Shown in pieces: positions 7,786-15,916 of a DNA stretch of 50,311 nt (within the stretch, counting starts at the first letter, position 1; each line of letters begins with the position of its first letter). The translations under genes were made by a program, and so were the position numbers. Below the pieces are notes generated by a model, which saw nothing but the letters and a program-made list of their open reading frames with translations, made no database searches and had not been told where the DNA came from. Source of the stretch: Bacteroidales bacterium (GTDB taxonomy: Bacteria; Bacteroidota; Bacteroidia; Bacteroidales; F082). The stretch covers positions 1-50,311 of the forward strand of contig JASBYY010000018.1 of NCBI GenBank assembly GCA_029983675.1. Reading direction: 5' to 3'.

Positions 7786-8049
7786 ATGGATAAACCCACG
7801 AACCGGATCAAAGAAATGCTCGGTAAGAAAGGTATTATACAGACGTGGCTGGCAGAACAGTTAGGCAAGAGTTTTGCTATGGTCTATGCATACGTGGGTA
7901 ACCACCACCGACCGCGCCTTGAAACAATTGCGCAAATTGCTGATATATTGCAAATTAATCCGAAAGACCTGATTGTTTTTGTGGACAAGAAAACAATGAA
8001 CCAAAGTAAAAGCGTTGAATCTACGTGCCTAGATTTCCACGGCTGTTGA
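7786..8049 (+). CDS. Small Xre/Cro-type HTH repressor 2
   Basis: An 87-residue HTH_3 protein. The helix-turn-helix runs from IQTWLAEQLGKSF through MVYAYVGNHHRPRLETIAQIADIL. A short tail after residue 65 has no recognised domain. The ATG at 7786 is used; TTG 7777 would add three residues, mirroring the arrangement in paralogue 1. It lies 19 bases before the first Fic gene and is probably co-transcribed with both Fic genes. The family and position suggest it represses its own promoter and the Fic genes, in the manner of an antitoxin or cassette repressor. Confidence 0.85.
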   Translation: MDKPTNRIKEMLGKKGIIQTWLAEQLGKSFAMVYAYVGNHHRPRLETIAQIADILQINPKDLIVFVDKKTMNQSKSVESTCLDFHGC

Positions 8050-8068
8050 TTTCTACACATATAACACG

Positions 8069-9151
8069 ATGACCGACTTTGAAGAATATATCCGACAGAG
8101 TGAACCGCATAAGCGCGAAAAGGGCTATGCATGGCAGACTGCTATTGGTTTGCAGGCTGTTGATGGCTTGAAAACTTCCCATTATCTGCGAGAAACGGCT
8201 CGACAACATATTGAAGGCGACATTACGATAGCGGAAGTGAAGCAGCTTGTCAATAGCTACTACGAATCGAAGACTTCTCGCATAGGTGTAGCGGACAGAA
8301 CGGAAGAAGCGGACAAGGTTTCGGCTCGTATTACCGAAATCCTTTCGGAACATAGTTTTACGTTCTCTCCATTGGAATATATTGCTCTTCATCGCCGATT
8401 ATTTGAGGGTATTTATAACCATGCTGGCAAGATAAGAGATTACAACATCACCAAAAAGGAATGGGTGCTAAATGGCGAAACCGTGCTGTATGCCGGTGCA
8501 GATCGTATTCGTGAAACATTGGAGTATGACTTCGCCCATGAAAAAGAATACGATTATAAGCATCATGACATGGCGGAGGCTGTGAGCCATATAGCCCAAT
8601 TTGTTTCTGACCTTTGGCAGATACACCCGTTTGGCGAGGGCAACACGCGTACAACAGCAGTATTCACCATCAAGTATCTGCGCACTTTTGGCTTCGATAT
8701 CAGTAATGAAACCTTTGCCAACTATTCGTGGTATTTTCGCAATGCGTTGGTTCGCGCCAACTACAACAATATACCCAAAGGGATCTTTGCCACAACGCAA
8801 TACCTTGAAGCTTTCTTCCGCAATCTGATTTTAGGAGAGCAGAATGAGCTAAGGAGCAGATATTTGCATGTATCTGGACAAACTCAAAGTGCAACGAAGA
8901 ACACTCCAAAGTGCAATATTTGCACTTTGAATTGCACTTTGGGAGAGTTGGCATTGCTTAACTTCATTAAAGAGAAGCCTAACGCAACACAAAAAGAGAT
9001 AGCAGCACATATTGGAAAGTCGGAGCGCACAGTGAAGACAATGACTGTAAAATTGTCGAGACAAGGCATCATTGAACGTAAAAATGGTCGTCGCAACGGC
9101 TACTGGGAGGTTAAAAACAAGGAAGTTTATGAAAGAAAAGAAAGAACATAA
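8069..9151 (+). CDS. Fic-family enzyme with C-terminal winged helix
   Basis: A 360-residue Fic protein. The catalytic motif is HPFGEGNTR at 186-194 (His186). The usual GNGRxxR end is changed to GNTRTTA, so the second phosphate-binding Arg is absent; this variant may alter nucleotide handling. An N-terminal IEG segment (about 48-50) lies where class II Fic proteins carry their inhibitory (S/T)xxxE(G/N) helix, but Arg replaces the Ser/Thr. The C-terminal part (about 290-350) is a winged helix (ATQKEIAAHIGKSERTVKTM). Fic enzymes transfer AMP or related groups to target proteins; the target here is unknown. The gene runs into the next Fic gene. Confidence 0.88.
   Translation: MTDFEEYIRQSEPHKREKGYAWQTAIGLQAVDGLKTSHYLRETARQHIEGDITIAEVKQLVNSYYESKTSRIGVADRTEEADKVSARITEILSEHSFTFSPLEYIALHRRLFEGIYNHAGKIRDYNITKKEWVLNGETVLYAGADRIRETLEYDFAHEKEYDYKHHDMAEAVSHIAQFVSDLWQIHPFGEGNTRTTAVFTIKYLRTFGFDISNETFANYSWYFRNALVRANYNNIPKGIFATTQYLEAFFRNLILGEQNELRSRYLHVSGQTQSATKNTPKCNICTLNCTLGELALLNFIKEKPNATQKEIAAHIGKSERTVKTMTVKLSRQGIIERKNGRRNGYWEVKNKEVYERKERT
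8885..8941 (+). repeat. Palindromic CAAAGTGCAA array inside the Fic gene
   Basis: CAAAGTGCAA occurs at 8885-8894 and 8907-8916, and its reverse complement TTGCACTTTG at 8920-8929 and 8932-8941. The two middle copies form a perfect 10-bp inverted repeat with a 3-base loop. The stretch codes for the Cys-containing linker (NICTLNCTL) between the Fic domain and the winged helix. Confidence 0.9.
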
Positions 9152-10019
9152 AATGTCCATTCGTTTCTTCAACGACCGCGAAGTGCGGGCTGTGTGGGAT
9201 GATGAGAACAACAAATGGTGGTTCTCTGTGCTTGATATTGTGGCGGCCATCAATGAGCAGGACGACTATCAAAAGACCAGAAACTATTGGAAATACCTTA
9301 AGACAAAACTTAAAAAAGAAAACAGCGAGTTGGTTAGCGACACTAACCAACTGAAACTACGAGCATCGGATGGCAAACTCTATTTGACGGACACCCTTGA
9401 TAGCGAAGGCGTAACGCTATTGGCTAAAGCCATTCCCAATGCTAAAGCAATGAGTTTTCTCGACTGGTTTCTATACAGCGACAATACCATTGATGGACAA
9501 AGCAAGAAGAAGGCGTACCAGTTGTTTGAGAGCGGAATATTGAAAACCGTTGAGCCGGGAAGCATCAAATGCCTGCAACAGATTCATGCTTATTTGTTTG
9601 GTGGGCTATACGACTTTGCAGGGCAGATCCGCACAAAGAACATTTCAAAGGGAGGATTTACTTTTGCCAATTGCATGCACTTCCCTGATACACTGCAAGC
9701 CATCGAACGAATGCCTGAAACAACTTTTGATGAGATTATGGACAAATACATTGAGATGAACGTGGCGCATCCTTTTATGGAAGGCAATGGTCGTAGCACT
9801 CGCATTTGGCTTGACATGATACTGAAGCGTTCACTCAAACGGTGTGTGGATTGGAGCCAAATAGATAAGAACGACTATCTGAATGCCATGCGCGAAAGTG
9901 TGGCTGATAGTACACATATAAAGGCATTAGTAAAGCCTGCATTAACAACAAAGATTGATGACAGAGAAATGTTTATGAAGGGTATTGACTATTCGTATTA
10001 TTATGAACAAAGCGAATAA
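9129..10019 (+). CDS. BRO-N domain fused to a class III-like Fic enzyme
   Basis: A 296-residue fusion. Residues about 10-115 resemble the BRO-N/DinD-type domain of phage antirepressors (WWFSVLDIVAAIN, KLYLTDTLDSEGVTLL, IPNAKAMSFLDWF). Residues about 120-296 are a Fic domain with canonical HPFMEGNGRSTR at 214-225. The C-terminal helix carries SYYYEQ (289-294), matching the class III inhibitory motif SxxxE(G/N) except for Gln at the last place. The ATG at 9129 has AAGGAAG a few bases upstream and overlaps the previous gene; ATG 9153, just after that gene's stop, is the alternative. Likely activity is AMPylation of a cellular protein, self-restrained by the C-terminal Glu. Confidence 0.83.
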   Translation: MKEKKEHKMSIRFFNDREVRAVWDDENNKWWFSVLDIVAAINEQDDYQKTRNYWKYLKTKLKKENSELVSDTNQLKLRASDGKLYLTDTLDSEGVTLLAKAIPNAKAMSFLDWFLYSDNTIDGQSKKKAYQLFESGILKTVEPGSIKCLQQIHAYLFGGLYDFAGQIRTKNISKGGFTFANCMHFPDTLQAIERMPETTFDEIMDKYIEMNVAHPFMEGNGRSTRIWLDMILKRSLKRCVDWSQIDKNDYLNAMRESVADSTHIKALVKPALTTKIDDREMFMKGIDYSYYYEQSE

Positions 10020-10045
10020 ACTCTTACTTATCTTATGAAATATCA

Positions 10046-10160
10046 TCATTCTATAAGATCAATATTGTTTTCGTTAGCCTCCACACCGTAACTGATAAAA
10101 GCATTGGATCTAAGCCCACGAATTTTGCAGTAAGCAATTAGCTCAGATGTTAATTTTTCA
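10046..10160 (-). pseudogene. Short minus-strand coding remnant
   Basis: Between the Fic operon and menA the minus strand reads IEKLTSELIAYCKIRG, then NAFISYGVEANENNIDLIE, and a stop at 10046-10048. There is a stop just upstream and no start. The composition looks protein-coding. I do not recognise the family. The rest of 10020-10221 shows nothing else. Confidence 0.3.
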
Positions 10161-10221
10161 ATGGTTCACAAATCTATTCTACCTTTTTCTGCTACTTGCA
10201 CTTTATTCCCTAATCCCTCCA

Positions 10222-11121
10222 TCACACCATCATGCCTAAACCGAAAAGCAGGGCTGTAAGAAAGGTCTTTATGACTTGTTTTTTCAAAAAAGGGTCGAGT
10301 TGAGCCAAATCGGAGGTGTTGTGAATGCCTATCAGGTCCATGGCAAACCAAGGCGCCATCATCCAGAAAGCGTATGCGGCAAAGCCTTTCCCTTGGAGCA
10401 GGACAAAGACCGTCAGTGCAATAAAAGCGCCTGTAATAAGCGCGACATGGTACAGGAAAGCTTTTTTCAGTCCGATACGGACGACAAGGCTGGTCTTCCC
10501 GTTTTTCCTGTCGCTTTCAACATCGCGCATATTGTTGATGTTCAACACGGCATTGGAAAGAAAACCCAGCGCCGAAGCCGGCAACAATACCGCAAAGTCA
10601 AGTTGACGCACAGCCAGATAATAAGTGCCTGCCACAGCCGCCAATCCGAAAAAGACGAAGCAAGACAAATCACCCAAGCCACGGTAGCCGTAGGGGCGTT
10701 TCCCCATGGTATAGCATACGGCGGCAAACACAGCGGCAAGACCCAAGGCGGCAAATACAGCACATTCCTGCCAAGTGAGGCGTGCCACCGCAAAAACCAG
10801 TACCGCGCCCGAAAGCAAGGTCAGCAAGGTCGTAACTACAATGCAACGAAGCATGGCCTTTTCGGAAATCTCTCCCGACTGCATCTCGCGTGTCGGACCG
10901 ATACGATCAGCGCCATCGACACCACTATAAAAATCACCATAGTCATTGGCAAAGTTCGACAGCACTTGAAGCAGCATGGCGGTCAACACGCACAAAGCGA
11001 TGACCGGAATATTGCAAGAACCGGCTGCACAAGCCAGAAACCCGCCTGTCATGATGCCTGAAAAAGAGAGCATCAACGTCCTGGGGCGCGATGCTCTCCA
11101 CCAAATACCAATATTTTTCAT
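10222..11121 (-). CDS. menA: 1,4-dihydroxy-2-naphthoate polyprenyltransferase
   Basis: A 299-residue integral membrane UbiA-family prenyltransferase. It joins a polyprenyl chain to 1,4-dihydroxy-2-naphthoate in menaquinone synthesis. The first Asp-rich motif is NFANDYGDFYSGVD (about 56-69), which with Mg2+ binds the prenyl diphosphate. The second is NNMRDVESDRKNGK (about 195-208). Eight or nine hydrophobic segments are visible and the length is usual. It marks the return to core sequence after the accessory island. The DEAD-box helicase gene lies 15 bases upstream on the same strand, so the two may be co-transcribed. Confidence 0.93.
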   Translation of the reverse strand: MKNIGIWWRASRPRTLMLSFSGIMTGGFLACAAGSCNIPVIALCVLTAMLLQVLSNFANDYGDFYSGVDGADRIGPTREMQSGEISEKAMLRCIVVTTLLTLLSGAVLVFAVARLTWQECAVFAALGLAAVFAAVCYTMGKRPYGYRGLGDLSCFVFFGLAAVAGTYYLAVRQLDFAVLLPASALGFLSNAVLNINNMRDVESDRKNGKTSLVVRIGLKKAFLYHVALITGAFIALTVFVLLQGKGFAAYAFWMMAPWFAMDLIGIHNTSDLAQLDPFLKKQVIKTFLTALLFGLGMMV

Positions 11122-11136
11122 GGATAGGAACGCACT

Positions 11137-13020
11137 TTAACGGCGGCCTCCTCCACGACGTGATCCGCGGCCCGAATCACGTGAAGAACGGCCAAAGCCT
11201 CGTTCAGAGTTGCGTTGTTTACGGCTGGGACGGTCGTCTTCATCGAAAAAGACATCCATCTTGCCGTATTTTCCTCTCCCCCAATCATCATACCAGTCGC
11301 GGTCTCTTTTCGAATCTTCACGACGCCCTCTGCGATCATCGCGGTCTTTGCGTTCGCCACGCCCTCTGCGTTCGGAACGTTTCTTACCAGACGGCTGTTC
11401 CTTAGCCACCTCGACTTCTATGCCACGCGGGTTCCTGTCGGGATCGGCAAAACTATCGAGAATCAACGGAATGTAGGACTCTTCCACATCGACGTATGAA
11501 AAAGTGTCATACAAGTCGATGCGACCGATACGAATATCTTTGGTACGGGTCACGTCGTTAATGGTGACGATAAGCTTTTGCGGAAGGATATGGTCGCGCT
11601 TGCCCACGCCGAAATACAAACGCTTCAGACCGGCATCACGATTACCATCCGTTTCACGGCTACGCTCCTTCTTGGAACGTTTCTCCTCTTTCTCGTTCAC
11701 GTTAAGGTCCTGCGCATCCTTGTAATAGTCGAGGAATCGGTTGAAGTTCAAGGCCACCATTCTGGTGATGAGTTCTTCGCGCGACATCCACTCAAGCTTA
11801 CGCAAAATAACCGGCAAGTAGTCGTCGATATCCTCGCGGTTGATATCCACTTGCTCGATGCGGTCAATATGGCGGAAAAGCTGCTTCTCACAGACTTCCT
11901 TACCCGTGGGTATCAAGGCGCGTTCGATGGGACGACCGAGGATTTTCTCAATACGTTTGATTTTACTCTTTTCACGAAGGTTAATCAGACTGATGCAGAT
12001 ACCACGCTGGTCGGCACGACCCGTACGGCCACTACGGTGTACGTATGTCTCGATGTCGTCGGGCAGGTTATAGTTGATGATATGTGTCAGGTGACTGACA
12101 TCGATGCCGCGGGCAGCCACGTCGGTAGCGACAAGCAGTTGCAGGCTCTTCTGACGGAAATGCTCCATCACATTGTCGCGCATGCCCTGCGACAAATCGC
12201 CGTGCAGGGCGGCGGCGTTATAACCGTCACGAATCAGGTTGTCGGCGACCTCCTGTGTTTCGAGTTTCGTGCGGCAAAAAACGATGCCATACACGGCAGG
12301 CGTATAGTCGATGAAGCGTTTCAGCACGGCATAACGGTCCTTAGCGGCCATCATGTAGTATTTATGGTCCACATTGACGGTGCCCGAATTGCGTTGACCA
12401 ACGGCGATCTTCACCGGATCGGTCATATACTTCGACAGGATGGCTTCCACCTCCCTCGGCATGGTGGCAGAAAACAGGAAAGTGTTTTTCTGTTCGGGCA
12501 TGTACTCGAGAATGGCATCGACTTCCTCTTGGAAGCCCATGTTGAGCATCTCGTCGGCTTCGTCAAGAACCATGTAACGGACGCGGCTGAAATCCACGCG
12601 GTTGCGGCGAATCATATCGCGCAAACGTCCGGGAGTGGCAACGATGATTTGCGGTTTCTTGGACAAGTCCTTGAATTGGACTTCGATGCTGGCTCCTCCG
12701 TAAACAGGAACAACCAAAACTTCGGGAATGAACTTCGAATAGCTCTTCAGGTCCCTGGTAATCTGCATGCAAAGTTCTCTGGTAGGACAGAGTATCAAAG
12801 CCTGAACGCAACGTTCATCGGCATTGATTTTTTGCAGCAGCGGCAGCCCGAAAGCCGCCGTCTTACCCGTTCCCGTCTGTGCAAGGCCGACAAAATCGAC
12901 ATCTTTTTCCAACAATACAGGCAAAGACTGCTCCTGTATCGGCATAGGATTCTCAAACCCCAGCTCCGTAATAGCCTTCAAAAGAGCGGGATTCAATCCA
13001 AAATCAGTAAACTGTGACAT
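11137..13020 (-). CDS. DEAD-box RNA helicase (CsdA/DeaD type)
   Basis: A 627-residue ATP-dependent RNA helicase. The Q motif (FTDFGLNPALLKAI, then PMPIQEQSLP) is followed by AQTGTGKTA (about 47-55), PTREL, TPGRLRD, VLDEADEM, SAT and the C-terminal ARGIDV and HRSGRTGRA motifs. Residues about 470-545 form a DbpA-type RNA-binding domain (FGVGKRDHILPQKL). The tail is rich in RGG/RRG and Asp-Arg repeats, typical for RNA-remodelling proteins active in ribosome assembly and cold adaptation. The start is MSQFTDFGL at 13020; a longer frame to 13074 has no supporting features. The probable promoter lies about 170 bases upstream. Confidence 0.92.
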   Translation of the reverse strand: MSQFTDFGLNPALLKAITELGFENPMPIQEQSLPVLLEKDVDFVGLAQTGTGKTAAFGLPLLQKINADERCVQALILCPTRELCMQITRDLKSYSKFIPEVLVVPVYGGASIEVQFKDLSKKPQIIVATPGRLRDMIRRNRVDFSRVRYMVLDEADEMLNMGFQEEVDAILEYMPEQKNTFLFSATMPREVEAILSKYMTDPVKIAVGQRNSGTVNVDHKYYMMAAKDRYAVLKRFIDYTPAVYGIVFCRTKLETQEVADNLIRDGYNAAALHGDLSQGMRDNVMEHFRQKSLQLLVATDVAARGIDVSHLTHIINYNLPDDIETYVHRSGRTGRADQRGICISLINLREKSKIKRIEKILGRPIERALIPTGKEVCEKQLFRHIDRIEQVDINREDIDDYLPVILRKLEWMSREELITRMVALNFNRFLDYYKDAQDLNVNEKEEKRSKKERSRETDGNRDAGLKRLYFGVGKRDHILPQKLIVTINDVTRTKDIRIGRIDLYDTFSYVDVEESYIPLILDSFADPDRNPRGIEVEVAKEQPSGKKRSERRGRGERKDRDDRRGRREDSKRDRDWYDDWGRGKYGKMDVFFDEDDRPSRKQRNSERGFGRSSRDSGRGSRRGGGRR

Positions 13021-13193
13021 TGATAAATAGTATGTGTTGTTTGTTACTCCGACAAGTCCGCAACATGATGCCAATGATCAGTGAGTGGTAACCTATTGTT
13101 GGTACATCTTGCCGATGTTTTTCCATCTTCGGATGTTCCAACCCCTAACACAAACCCCACAATGTCGTTGCGCTACTCGTCATTAATAAGCGG

Positions 13194-13201
13194 CAAAAAT
13201 A
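13194..13201 (-). promoter_or_regulatory. -7 box (TATTTTTG) of the helicase-menA unit
   Basis: On the minus strand the sequence is TATTTTTG. It would start transcripts near 13187 and give the helicase a leader of about 165 bases, much longer than other leaders in this window. Confidence 0.5.
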
Positions 13202-13286
13202 GTAAAAATTGGTCACTTAGGAGGATTTTTCCGTTTTTTGATACATTTTTTAGCCTTTTCACCCACCTCGCTCCACGGGATTTTTC

Positions 13287-13294
13287 TAATTTTG
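13287..13294 (+). promoter_or_regulatory. -7 box (TAATTTTG) of the serine hydrolase
   Basis: TAATTTTG ends ten bases before the ATG at 13304, so the predicted message would be nearly leaderless. Confidence 0.6.
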
Positions 13295-13303
13295 CCCTCC
13301 GTT

Positions 13304-14545
13304 ATGCGTACTACCACGACCGCCATATTCCTGCTCTTTTTCATGCTGCCTTTTGCGGCATGTCGCCATTCCCTTTCCGATAGCGTATCGGATTATGCCT
13401 CAAAGGTCAAACTGAACATCGACAGCCTTTTCATCGATTTGGGAGAAAAACAAGTGGCGCAGCGTGCTTTTTCTGCCGATAGCACTTTCCGACGCTGCAG
13501 ATTGAACGGCGTAGCACTGTATGCCGAACACGGCCGCATCATCTACGAGAAAGCCTTTGGGTGGCGCAACCTCAGCCGACAACGTGATTCGCTGCATGTT
13601 GAAGACGCCTTTCAGTTGTCTTCCGATTCGAAGATGTTTACCGCCGAAGCCATCATGCTGTTGCACCACAGAGGCCTGCTCAACTATGACGACGACGTGA
13701 CGAAATATATTCCGGAATTCCCCTATAAAGGCATCACCATACGCAACCTGCTCAACCACCGGTCGGGATTGTCACGCTATGAGTACCTTGCCGATGAGTT
13801 CTGGACCGACAAAAGCGTTCCCTTTACAAACGACGACATGATACGGCTCTACGCCAAGCACAAGCCTGAGCCTTACTTCGCCCCCGATGTCATTTTTTAT
13901 TACAACAACGTCAACTATGCCTTGTTAGCGAGTGTAGTGGAAAGAGTGACAGGAACTCATTTTGAAGATTTCATGCACGACAATATCTTTGCCCCGCTGC
14001 ACATGGACAGTTCTTATATTTATTCGATGCGGGGCGACCGCAAAGTCTCCATTTACATGAAATGCGCGGTGCAGGGACACGACATGCAACGGTGCGGTGC
14101 CTCCAAAGCACAAAACGATTACCTGAACGGCGTCATGGGTGATAAGATTATGTTCTCGAACGTCAAAGACCTGTACCGGTTTTGCATGGCACTCGACTAC
14201 AGCCTTTTACTACCTGACAGCATACAGTCGGAGGCGTTCAAACCCGGATCGAAGAAATGGAGACGACAGCAGAACTATGGTTTCGGTTGGCGTTTGCATG
14301 AAAAACATCCTGAGACTGTTTATCATTTCGGATGGTGGAAAGGCTACCGAAGCATGATCATCCGGCAGTTGAAATACGACCGTCTGCTTATTGTGCTCAC
14401 CAATACCGATCGTGATTGCGGATGCAGCCAGATTTGGGATCTTTTAGACGACAGTGTCCATGTATTGCCCCCATCGTGTTTGAACATCGGCTTTTGGAAA
14501 CAAGAACAACAGATCAACCTCCCAAACTCCCATAAAAAAGGATGA
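13304..14545 (+). CDS. Beta-lactamase-fold serine hydrolase, lipoprotein
   Basis: A 413-residue protein of the beta-lactamase/PBP4* (class C-like) family. Residues 1-20 are a lipoprotein signal with a lipobox ending at Cys20 (MLPFAAC). The catalytic triad of motifs is present: SDSK with Ser107 and Lys110, YNN at 200-202, and YHFGWWKG as the third (HxG) motif. The family includes D-amino-acid peptidases, esterases and penicillin-binding enzymes; the substrate cannot be read from the sequence. The start at 13304 is preferred over the frame opening at 13238 because the promoter box and signal peptide fit it. It is divergent from the helicase gene and convergent with rprY. Confidence 0.85.
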   Translation: MRTTTTAIFLLFFMLPFAACRHSLSDSVSDYASKVKLNIDSLFIDLGEKQVAQRAFSADSTFRRCRLNGVALYAEHGRIIYEKAFGWRNLSRQRDSLHVEDAFQLSSDSKMFTAEAIMLLHHRGLLNYDDDVTKYIPEFPYKGITIRNLLNHRSGLSRYEYLADEFWTDKSVPFTNDDMIRLYAKHKPEPYFAPDVIFYYNNVNYALLASVVERVTGTHFEDFMHDNIFAPLHMDSSYIYSMRGDRKVSIYMKCAVQGHDMQRCGASKAQNDYLNGVMGDKIMFSNVKDLYRFCMALDYSLLLPDSIQSEAFKPGSKKWRRQQNYGFGWRLHEKHPETVYHFGWWKGYRSMIIRQLKYDRLLIVLTNTDRDCGCSQIWDLLDDSVHVLPPSCLNIGFWKQEQQINLPNSHKKG

Positions 14546-14598
14546 CCACCATAATTGGAGACCTCCCCTTTATCTCGCCGTAAATCGGGATTCAGAAA

Positions 14599-15285
14599 CT
14601 AATTATTAACAACCAATTTGAATCCTACTCCATGCACATTGGAAATCTGCACATTAGGATCCTCCTTAAAATACTTGCGTAGTTTGGTAATATAAACGTC
14701 CATAGAGCGTGCGTTCAGGAAAGACTCTTCGCACCATATCCGTTTAAGTGCGACCTGACGTTCCAAGGTCTTGTTTTTATACTCGCAAAGCAGCAGCAGC
14801 AAGTCGGCCTCTTTCGTTGTAAGCTTTCTACTTTCTTCTCCTCTTATCAGCAAATGACGGGGTGCGTCAAACGTAAACGATCCCAACTTGAATGTTGTCG
14901 GAAGTGGCTCGGTAAGCGATGCACGTCTGTACACGGCTTTGATGCGCATCAACAGTTCGTCCATGCTGAAAGGCTTTGTGATGTAATCGTCAGCACCGAG
15001 TTCAAATCCCCTCAGCACATCTTCCTGACCGGAACGCGCCGTCAAAAAAATGAGGGGAATGTTACTCTGGAGTTTCCGTACCTCAACCGCTAAAGTGAAG
15101 CCATCCATAATCGGCATTGTCACGTCAAAAATACATAAATTGAATTCCCCATGACCAAACGCTTTTAAGGCTTCTTCTCCATTTAAACACCAAGTGGTGG
15201 GACAGCCTTTGGCTTCCAAATAAGCTTTTAAAATTGCACCGAGATTTTTATCATCTTCGGCCATTAAAATGTTAATCTGTGACAT
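14599..15285 (-). CDS. rprY: OmpR-family response regulator, RprY-like
   Basis: A 228-residue two-domain response regulator. The receiver domain has the acidic pair ED (AEDDKN), the phospho-acceptor Asp in CIFDVTMPIMDG, the Thr in FLTARS and Lys in ITKPFS. The C-terminal half is a Trans_reg_C winged helix ending in NVHGVGFKLV. The sequence resembles RprY of Bacteroides and Porphyromonas. No histidine kinase gene lies next to it in this window, as in Porphyromonas gingivalis, where RprY is an orphan. The start MSQINILMAEDD at 15285 is chosen over 15312. A promoter box lies about 100 bases upstream. Confidence 0.88.
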   Translation of the reverse strand: MSQINILMAEDDKNLGAILKAYLEAKGCPTTWCLNGEEALKAFGHGEFNLCIFDVTMPIMDGFTLAVEVRKLQSNIPLIFLTARSGQEDVLRGFELGADDYITKPFSMDELLMRIKAVYRRASLTEPLPTTFKLGSFTFDAPRHLLIRGEESRKLTTKEADLLLLLCEYKNKTLERQVALKRIWCEESFLNARSMDVYITKLRKYFKEDPNVQISNVHGVGFKLVVNN

Positions 15286-15382
15286 ATAAATATCTCCCTT
15301 AATAAATTCCAAAATAATACCAATCTATTGACAAAGAACAAATTTTGAACCCATAAGAATTTGTTCCTTGTAAATCGGAAGG

Positions 15383-15390
15383 CAAATATA
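15383..15390 (-). promoter_or_regulatory. -7 box (TATATTTG) of rprY
   Basis: On the minus strand the sequence is TATATTTG, which fits TAnnTTTG and predicts a leader of roughly 90 bases for rprY. Confidence 0.45.
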
Positions 15391-15902
15391 GCAAAAACCA
15401 AAGAACATTGTTCAACTAATTTAAAAAAAACAGCAAATAATTTAGAAGATAAAATATAATATGTTGATTATCAGAAAATAAAAACAAACCAGATTAACTT
15501 TTATTTCTGCATATTTTGCCCTTTTGAAGTGGACTTCATGTATTTTTGAACGCTGAAGAACTCTTGTTGTTTCATTATCACTATTTGTCATTATTATTAG
15601 CTGCAACCTGCAAATAAATCCAAACACATCCATGCTGCCGACAAAAACACAAAACGGCTCTTTTACAAGCATAATAAATGAGGGAACGGCATGCTATCTT
15701 CCTGGAAACAGTAGAAAAAGACAGATGACAAGACAAGACTTATCGTATAGAGCCTTACTATTTGAGCAAAAAAGCCCTTATTTCTACCAAATTTTGAGCG
15801 GATGAAAAGCTGCTTTTATTGATGTTTTAAGGATTTTTATTGAAAGGTCTATGCTATTGATGAAAAAGTCGAAAAATCATCATACAAGCAAGAAAAAAGT
15901 GT
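15391..15902. other. A+T-rich intergenic stretch
   Basis: About 500 bases between the rprY promoter and the pgi leader. Open frames here have no recognisable protein pattern. I see no hairpin, repeat or RNA gene that I can support. Confidence 0.5.
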
Positions 15903-15910
15903 TACTTTTG
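15903..15910 (+). promoter_or_regulatory. -7 box (TACTTTTG) upstream of the pgi leader region
   Basis: TACTTTTG fits the TAnnTTTG consensus. No gene starts close to it; a short RNA ending at the terminator near 16035 is the natural product. Confidence 0.5.
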
Positions 15911-15916
15911 CATCGG

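Noticed and set aside
10276..11061. A 261-codon plus-strand frame opposite menA
   Set aside because: It is antisense to a clear prenyltransferase gene and rich in His, Gln and Lys without domain pattern.
11578..13017. A 479-codon open frame on the plus strand opposite the DEAD-box helicase
   Set aside because: It is exactly antisense to a well-supported helicase and its protein is His- and Val-rich without domain pattern, as expected for a shadow frame.
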